This document shows positions 58,728 through 64,000 of a stretch of 64,000 nucleotides of DNA, piece after piece. A program made the position numbers and the translations under genes. The stretch spans positions 1 to 64,000 of the forward strand of contig NZ_FQVJ01000014.1 of NCBI RefSeq assembly GCF_900129125.1, given 5' to 3'. This DNA is from Acidocella aminolytica 101 = DSM 11237 (lineage in GTDB: Bacteria; Pseudomonadota; Alphaproteobacteria; Acetobacterales; Acetobacteraceae). The notes below the pieces were generated by a model that was not told the DNA's origin, did no database searches, and saw only the letters and a list, made by a program, of their open reading frames with translations. Numbering within the stretch: position 1 is the first letter of the stretch; the number at the start of each line of letters is the position of its first letter.

Positions 58728-60203
58728 TTGAACGAAATTTTCCATAATCTGTGGCCCGAATACGATTCCGGCCGCTTCTTTTGCGAACTGACCGCCCCCC
58801 GCCCTGATGTTGGCCCTGTGCCGCAATGGTTGGCCGAACGGCTGCAAACCATTGGGCTGGAGGCACTGCGGAGCCGCGCCTCCGCCGCGGAAACGGATTT
58901 GATCGATCTCGGCGTGACCTTTACGGTCTATTCAGACGCCACGGCGATCGACCGTATCCTGCCCTTTGATTGTATCCCGCGCATCTTAACAGCCTCTGAA
59001 TGGGATCTGCTGGAGCGCGCCTGCATCCAGCGCGTGCAGACGCTGAATCTGTTTCTGGGCGATATCTACGGCAAGGGCCAAGTGGTGAAAGACGGGATTA
59101 TTCCCGCCGAGCTCGTCTATGGCAATTCCAATTACCGCCCGGAAATGAAGGATTTTCCGGTGCCCCACGGAACTTATTTGCATGTTTGCGGCATCGATAT
59201 CATCCGCGATGAAAAAGGTGACTTCCGGGTTCTGGAGGATAATGCCCGCACGCCCTCCGGCGTTTCCTACGTCATCGAAAACCGGCATCTGATGCTGCGG
59301 ACCTTCCCGGACCTGATGGCTGGCATTAAGCTCAAGCCCGTGGATGATTACGGTCGCCGCCTGCGCGCGGCCATGGCGGAGGTTGCCCCCGGCGACCATG
59401 CAGACCCGCAGGTGGTTCTGCTCTCACCGGGCATCTACAATTCCGCTTATTTCGAGCATGTGTTCCTGGCGCGTGAGATGGGCGTGCCATTAGTGGTTGG
59501 CGCTGACTTGGTGGTGGAAAAAGACCGCGTGTTCATGCGTACCACCTCCGGGCTGAAACCGGTCCACACCATCTATCGTCGTTTGAATGATGACTTCCTG
59601 GACCCTGAGGTATTCCGGCCTGACTCCATGCTGGGCGTGCCGGGTTTGATTCGTGCCTGGAAAAAAGGCAATGTCGCTATTGCCAACGCAGTGGGCACCG
59701 GCGTAGCGGATGACAAGGCGGTCTATGCCTACATGCCCCGGATCATCAAATATTATTTGGGCGAAGAACCGCTGATCCAGAACGTGGACACCCATATCTG
59801 CCGCGAGGAAGAGGGGTTGAACTACACGCTGGCGAATCTCGACAAGCTGGTCACCAAGCCGGTGGGTGAAAGCGGCGGGTATGGTATCACTATCGGCCCG
59901 CGCGCCTCCAAGGAGGAACTAGAGACTGTCCGTGAGACCATTAAGGCCAACCCTGATAACTGGATCAGCCAGCCAATGATCGGCCTCTCCGTCGGGCCAA
60001 CCTTGGCGGAAGACGGCATCGGCCCGCGCCATCTGGACCTGCGACCTTTTATTATCACGGGCCGTGATAGCTGGGTTCTGCCCGGCGGGTTATCACGAGT
60101 CGCAATGAAGAAGGGCTCGCTTATTGTGAATTCCAGCCAGGGCGGCGGGTCGAAGGACACCTGGGTACTGGCCGAACGCTATGGCCAAGGAGGCAAGTCA
60201 TGA
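58728..60203 (+). CDS. Circularly permuted type 2 ATP-grasp protein
   Basis: I choose TTG at 58728 because AGGAGG stands at 58715-58720 and the product (MNEIFHNLWPEYDSGRFFCE when TTG is read as Met) then matches the usual length of about 490 aa. The frame itself is open from 58584. Landmarks are GVTFTVYSDATAIDRILPFD, IYGKGQVVKDGIIPAELVYG, HVCGIDIIRDEKGDFRVLED, KPVGESGGYGITIGPRAS and RPFIITGRDSWVLPGGLSRV (DUF404/DUF407). It should be an ATP-dependent ligase. The alpha-E gene overlaps its stop (ATGA). Confidence 0.9.
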   Translation: MNEIFHNLWPEYDSGRFFCELTAPRPDVGPVPQWLAERLQTIGLEALRSRASAAETDLIDLGVTFTVYSDATAIDRILPFDCIPRILTASEWDLLERACIQRVQTLNLFLGDIYGKGQVVKDGIIPAELVYGNSNYRPEMKDFPVPHGTYLHVCGIDIIRDEKGDFRVLEDNARTPSGVSYVIENRHLMLRTFPDLMAGIKLKPVDDYGRRLRAAMAEVAPGDHADPQVVLLSPGIYNSAYFEHVFLAREMGVPLVVGADLVVEKDRVFMRTTSGLKPVHTIYRRLNDDFLDPEVFRPDSMLGVPGLIRAWKKGNVAIANAVGTGVADDKAVYAYMPRIIKYYLGEEPLIQNVDTHICREEEGLNYTLANLDKLVTKPVGESGGYGITIGPRASKEELETVRETIKANPDNWISQPMIGLSVGPTLAEDGIGPRHLDLRPFIITGRDSWVLPGGLSRVAMKKGSLIVNSSQGGGSKDTWVLAERYGQGGKS

Positions 60204-61216
60204 ATCATATGCGTGACCCCGGCTTGCTAGCCCGCGATGCCGAAGGGCTGTTCTGGATGGCGCGCTATCTGGAACGCGTCGAGAATATAGCCAGGCTGAT
60301 CGACGTGACCCAGAGCTTCGAAAGCCCCGGCTTTGAAACGGAAGCCTGGTACGGGCTGATTCGTATCAACGCGGACGAGGCGAATTTCCGTGAGCGCGGC
60401 TTCTCGGCCGATGCGGTGCATGTGAAGCGATTTTATCTTCTGGATAAAGGCAACAGCACGTCCATCCCCGCGTGCCTGGAAGGGGCACGGACCAATGCCC
60501 GCACGCTGCGCCCGTTGATGAGCACGGAGATGTGGAGACAAATCAATATGTTCCATCGCTTTGTCTCGCGCATTACGCCGGAGAATCTGGAAGGGGACGC
60601 GCTCTCGCGCCTCTGCACCAAGATAAAGGAGGGCGTGCAGGCCCATACCGGCATTACCCAGGGTACTCTGCACCGCGACCAGGGGTGGTATTTTTACGAG
60701 TTGGGCCGCTATATCGAACGTGCGGACCAGACCACCCGTATGCTGGACATTAAATACACCGCCCTGTTGCCGCGCGGCAAAGAGGAAAAGCGCGTGGCGG
60801 AGCTGACCCAATGGAATGCGATTTTGCGTGCCGCGGCGGGGTATCATGCGTTCAAGCGTCAGGCGCGGGCGCAGTTCGCACCGGAGGATGTGGTGCATTT
60901 TCTGCTTCGCGATCCGTCCAGCCCGCGTTCGGCCTTGCTGTGTATCCGCCGGATTGAGTCACATTTGGATGATCTGCGGCGCTATTACGGGCTGTCTACC
61001 GTGGCGGAAGCGCTGGAGCTTTCGGAGATGTTGCGTGAACTGATCTTGGAAAAGCCGCTTGGCCATATTCTCGCCACCGGGCTGCATGAATATCTGGATC
61101 TCATTCAAATCCACCTGCATGAGCTGGCGGGAGCGGTTGGTCGTGTCTTCTTCCGGGATTGGCGACCAGCCCCCATCTCAGCCCAGAAGCAGGTCCAGAC
61201 CCAGGTTAGTGCTTGA
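60200..61216 (+). CDS. Alpha-E domain protein (DUF403)
   Basis: The 338-aa, all-helical protein starts in the ATGA overlap with the ATP-grasp gene. LLARDAEGLFWMARYLERVE, NIARLIDVTQ and DQGWYFYELGRYIERADQTT are the repeated alpha-E motifs. The family always accompanies circularly permuted ATP-grasp proteins. The following gene's TTG start overlaps its stop, extending the operon to 62790. Confidence 0.92.
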   Translation: MNHMRDPGLLARDAEGLFWMARYLERVENIARLIDVTQSFESPGFETEAWYGLIRINADEANFRERGFSADAVHVKRFYLLDKGNSTSIPACLEGARTNARTLRPLMSTEMWRQINMFHRFVSRITPENLEGDALSRLCTKIKEGVQAHTGITQGTLHRDQGWYFYELGRYIERADQTTRMLDIKYTALLPRGKEEKRVAELTQWNAILRAAAGYHAFKRQARAQFAPEDVVHFLLRDPSSPRSALLCIRRIESHLDDLRRYYGLSTVAEALELSEMLRELILEKPLGHILATGLHEYLDLIQIHLHELAGAVGRVFFRDWRPAPISAQKQVQTQVSA

Positions 61217-62790
61217 GCTCTTCGACTTGTTCTGAACCGGATAAAGCGGTCCGCCCGGCTGGTGTTTCAGGCTGGGGCTGGCCGCTTTTTGTGTTTGTGC
61301 TGGCCTTGCTGCCCCGGCTGTTTGAGTTGGGACGTCAGCCTTTATGGCTGGATGAAGTGCTTACTCTCAACCGAGCCTCTTTGGCGCCGGGGGCGTTGGC
61401 GCTGAACTCTTTTCAGAACCACCACATGCCGGGCTTTTTTCTGTTGCTTTCGCCACTCACCGGACTGGGGGAGCCGCAATTCTGGCTGCGTGTGCCCTCA
61501 GCCATTTTTGGCGCCGTCGCGGTGATGCTGGTGTTCATGATCGCGGCGCGGCTGGCGGGCTGGCTGGCTGGCGGGCTGGCGGCGCTGGTTTTGGGGCTTT
61601 CACCCGCCGTGCTGGGCTTCGCGCAGGAAGCGCGCTCTTACACGCTGGTGATGACGCTGATTCTGGTGGCGCTGTATGGCGTGACCCGACTGGCGCAGGA
61701 TTTGCGCGCGGCGGGGCAAGGGTTCCGGGCCGCCAAGGCCGGGTGGTTGTGCTTTGTGCTGGGCACGGCTGCGGCGCTGGATGTGCTGGGCGATGCCGTG
61801 CCCTGGTGGCTGGCCGCGAATCTGATTTTTTTCTTCCTGCTGCCCTTCACTCCGGCGCGGTGGCGGCTTGTGCGCAATGTGCTGCTGGCGGATCTGGCGG
61901 TACTTTTGCTGACTGCGCCGCTTTATGCGCTGCTGCTGCATTATCAGGCGGAGAGCGTGGCCCACAGCCTGGGCTGGATTCCAAAGCTGGATGCAAAGCG
62001 GGTCTGGTATAATTTTGGCGCAGTATATCTGATGCATGTACCGGACTGGGTGTCGTTCCGGTTTCTGACGCGTCATGCGGTGCCGGGGGTGGTCTGGCTG
62101 GTTGACGCACTGCTGCTGGCGGCGTTGGCGGCCGCAGTCTGGCGGTTGCGGCGGCGGGTGACGCTCCTGATAGTGCTGGGCATTGCGTTCCTGCTTTTGC
62201 CGTGCCTGTTCTTGCTGCTCTCGCTTTGGCATCCTGTGCTGCTGCCGCGCTATCTCCTATGGAGCGCGGCGCCGATGGCGGTGCTGGTGGGTATTGGCGG
62301 CGCGGCGCTGCTGGAAGCACGCCCCGTGGCCGTGCGCGGGCTGGCGGTGGTGGCGGTGGCCGGGCTGTTGCTGGTGAATCTGCTTCCTTATTATAAAGAC
62401 GAGGCGAAGCCGCGCTGGGATCTGGCGGCGCAAATTCTGGCTCGGGAGTTCAGCCCCGGTGACATGATTTTATTCTCGGATGGTGGGGCGGTGCCGATTT
62501 TGAAGGTCTATCTGCCCAAGGCGGCGCGAGAGACCGTGTTGAGCCACCCTTATGGCGGCCTGCACCATGCCGAAGCGGCGCTGAACCAGGGGCGGCGCGT
62601 GTGGGTGGTGTATGGTCATGCCGGGCAGAATACCGGCACGGCACGCCAGTTTTTCGCCAAGATGCAGACGCTGGGCGTGCCCAGCAAGGTACAGGCGGCG
62701 GGGCGGCGGATTGCGATTGTGCTTTATGCACCGGGCCAGCATCTCGCCAGCTGTACGGAGCTGGCGGAGCAGGACGGGATTTGCGGCTGA
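61213..62790 (+). CDS. GT39/ArnT-like membrane glycosyltransferase
   Basis: The 525-aa protein starts with TTG overlapping the previous stop (TTGA). Helix 1 is followed by ELGRQPLWLDEVLTLNRASL, the D-E motif of the first periplasmic loop in PMT/ArnT-type enzymes. Many hydrophobic segments follow to about residue 400 and the C-terminal domain is soluble. Such enzymes move sugar from a polyprenyl-phosphate donor to lipid or protein on the outer face of the inner membrane. The acceptor is unknown. Confidence 0.82.
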   Translation: MSSSTCSEPDKAVRPAGVSGWGWPLFVFVLALLPRLFELGRQPLWLDEVLTLNRASLAPGALALNSFQNHHMPGFFLLLSPLTGLGEPQFWLRVPSAIFGAVAVMLVFMIAARLAGWLAGGLAALVLGLSPAVLGFAQEARSYTLVMTLILVALYGVTRLAQDLRAAGQGFRAAKAGWLCFVLGTAAALDVLGDAVPWWLAANLIFFFLLPFTPARWRLVRNVLLADLAVLLLTAPLYALLLHYQAESVAHSLGWIPKLDAKRVWYNFGAVYLMHVPDWVSFRFLTRHAVPGVVWLVDALLLAALAAAVWRLRRRVTLLIVLGIAFLLLPCLFLLLSLWHPVLLPRYLLWSAAPMAVLVGIGGAALLEARPVAVRGLAVVAVAGLLLVNLLPYYKDEAKPRWDLAAQILAREFSPGDMILFSDGGAVPILKVYLPKAARETVLSHPYGGLHHAEAALNQGRRVWVVYGHAGQNTGTARQFFAKMQTLGVPSKVQAAGRRIAIVLYAPGQHLASCTELAEQDGICG

Positions 62791-62802
62791 ACCGGCCATA
62801 AA

Positions 62803-62833
62803 AAACGCCGCCAGGCGGAGCTTGGCGGCGTTT
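62803..62833. terminator. Bidirectional terminator
   Basis: AAACGCCGCCA (62803-62813) pairs with TGGCGGCGTTT (62823-62833) around a 9-nt loop. It lies between the convergent GT39-like and ferredoxin reductase genes and has A/T runs on both sides. Confidence 0.9.
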
Positions 62834-62850
62834 GCAGCGAGAGACGGGCC

Positions 62851-63624
62851 TTATTTCTCGACGAAGGCTTTTTCAATTACGTACTGGCCCGGCTGGGAGT
62901 GGCTGCCTTCATCAAAGCCGCGGGCTTCCAGCATAGTCTGCAGTTCGGACAGCATTTCAGGGCTGCCGCACAGCATCACGCGATAATCCTCGGTATTGAG
63001 GGCGGGCAGGCTGAGATCAGCCTCCAGCTTGCCTTGTTCCAGCAACGCGGTGATGCGTCCGTTATGCTTGAACGGCTCGCGCGTCACCGTAGGGTAGTAG
63101 AGCAGTTTTTCCTGCGCCAACTCGCCAAAGAACTCGTCCTGCATCAGGTTTTCGACAACCTTCTCGCCGTAAGACAGTTCGTTGATGAAGCGGCAGCCAT
63201 GCACGAGAATGATTTTCTCGTACCGCTCATAGGCATCCGGGTCTTTGATGACGCTCACGAACGGTGCCAGGCCGGTGCCGGTGGAGAGCATGAGCAGATA
63301 TTTGCCCGGCTTGAGGCTGTCTTGCACCAGCGTGCCGGTGGGCTTGCCGCCGACGATGATTTCGTCGCCCGGCTGCAGCTTTTGCAGATGCTGAGTAAGC
63401 GGGCCGTTGGGCACCTTTATGGAGAAGAACTCCAGTTGGTCCTCATGATTGGCGCTGCACAGTGAATAAGCACGCAATAGCGGCCGGCCGTTGATAGGGA
63501 GGCCGATCATCACGAACTGCCCGTTAATAAAGCGCAGGCCAGGGTTCCGCGTGGTGGTGAAGCTGAACAGCCTGTCAGTCCAGTGCCGGACGGTTTTCAC
63601 CGTCTCGGTGTACATTGTCGCCAA
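62851..63624 (-). CDS. fpr: Ferredoxin/flavodoxin-NADP+ reductase
   Basis: The 257-aa protein (or 254 from the inner ATG at 63615) has the FAD-binding RAYSLCSANHEDQLEFFSIK and the NADP-binding STGTGLAPFVSVIKDP. Its C-terminus is RGFDEGSHSQPGQYVIEKAF, ending VEK, as in bacterial subclass I Fpr. It passes electrons between NADPH and ferredoxin or flavodoxin in redox-stress defence and biosynthesis. Convergent with the glycosyltransferase gene. Confidence 0.93.
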   Translation of the reverse strand: MATMYTETVKTVRHWTDRLFSFTTTRNPGLRFINGQFVMIGLPINGRPLLRAYSLCSANHEDQLEFFSIKVPNGPLTQHLQKLQPGDEIIVGGKPTGTLVQDSLKPGKYLLMLSTGTGLAPFVSVIKDPDAYERYEKIILVHGCRFINELSYGEKVVENLMQDEFFGELAQEKLLYYPTVTREPFKHNGRITALLEQGKLEADLSLPALNTEDYRVMLCGSPEMLSELQTMLEARGFDEGSHSQPGQYVIEKAFVEK

Positions 63625-63741
63625 GGTATCTTGCTCCGCACAAAAAATCTCGGCGTCTTTATACGCTCTTGCGGGGAATGTTAACCTCTATTTCGGCAAA
63701 GCAGGCCCCTAAAACGCAAAAATCTCCTCCAAAAAGGATGA

Positions 63742-64000
<259 letters not shown>

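Overview
The window is GC-rich chromosomal DNA from an alphaproteobacterium, most likely an acidophilic member of the Acetobacteraceae (Acidocella/Acidiphilium-like). This is inferred from the alphaproteobacterial single-cysteine DksA, RpoH, TamA/TamB, an IS1031-like insertion sequence (a type first known from acetic acid bacteria) and a plasma-membrane-type proton ATPase. No database search was possible. Gene names rest on motifs and remembered family sequences.

Layout. (1) 1-3.5 kb is an accessory junction: the 5' part of an IS5-family transposase gene, a large protein with a C-terminal PD-(D/E)XK nuclease motif, and a complete 932-bp IS1031-type element with a TTA target duplication. (2) 3.8-11.8 kb is an aromatic-acid catabolic cluster: an outer-membrane SphA-like channel, an MFS importer, an MhpR-like IclR regulator, an MhpA-like hydroxylase, a FAH-family hydrolase, an extradiol dioxygenase and a quinone oxidoreductase. 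It breaks off after about 37 codons of a CoA-transferase A-subunit gene. (3) 11.8-22.7 kb is a mosaic of older mobile DNA: small orphan genes, a roughly 400-nt region of nested inverted repeats that looks like a structured RNA, a DUF6429 gene, a HTH protein, a PD-(D/E)XK protein followed by a soluble FtsH-like AAA+ metalloprotease, a MobF relaxase-helicase with a candidate oriT, and a large serine recombinase.

(4) 22,667-35,977 is a complete-looking integrated element of about 13.3 kb. It is bounded by a perfect 44-bp direct repeat of the 3' half of tRNA-Glu(TTC); the intact tRNA is at the right end. It carries a tyrosine integrase, an AlpA-like excisionase, a sigma-70-like protein, a primase/VapE-type helicase, a six-copy iteron cluster right at the end of the helicase gene (candidate replication origin), a row of small genes and a large terminase subunit. 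I see no portal, capsid, tail or lysis gene, so it looks like a phage satellite rather than a prophage. Cargo next to the tRNA includes a likely ADP-ribosyltransferase-fold protein. This element is the best candidate for an undescribed system.

(5) 36-64 kb is ordinary core chromosome: RluD, RpoH, DksA, a polyprenyl-phosphate-type glycosyltransferase with a TVP38 protein, a Bcr/CflA-type MFS protein, a P-type H+-ATPase, a YeiH/LysR pair, TamB/TamA, an RluC-type pseudouridine synthase with RarA, a transglutaminase/circularly permuted ATP-grasp/alpha-E cluster, a GT39-like membrane glycosyltransferase, ferredoxin-NADP reductase and the C-terminal part of a PII protein.
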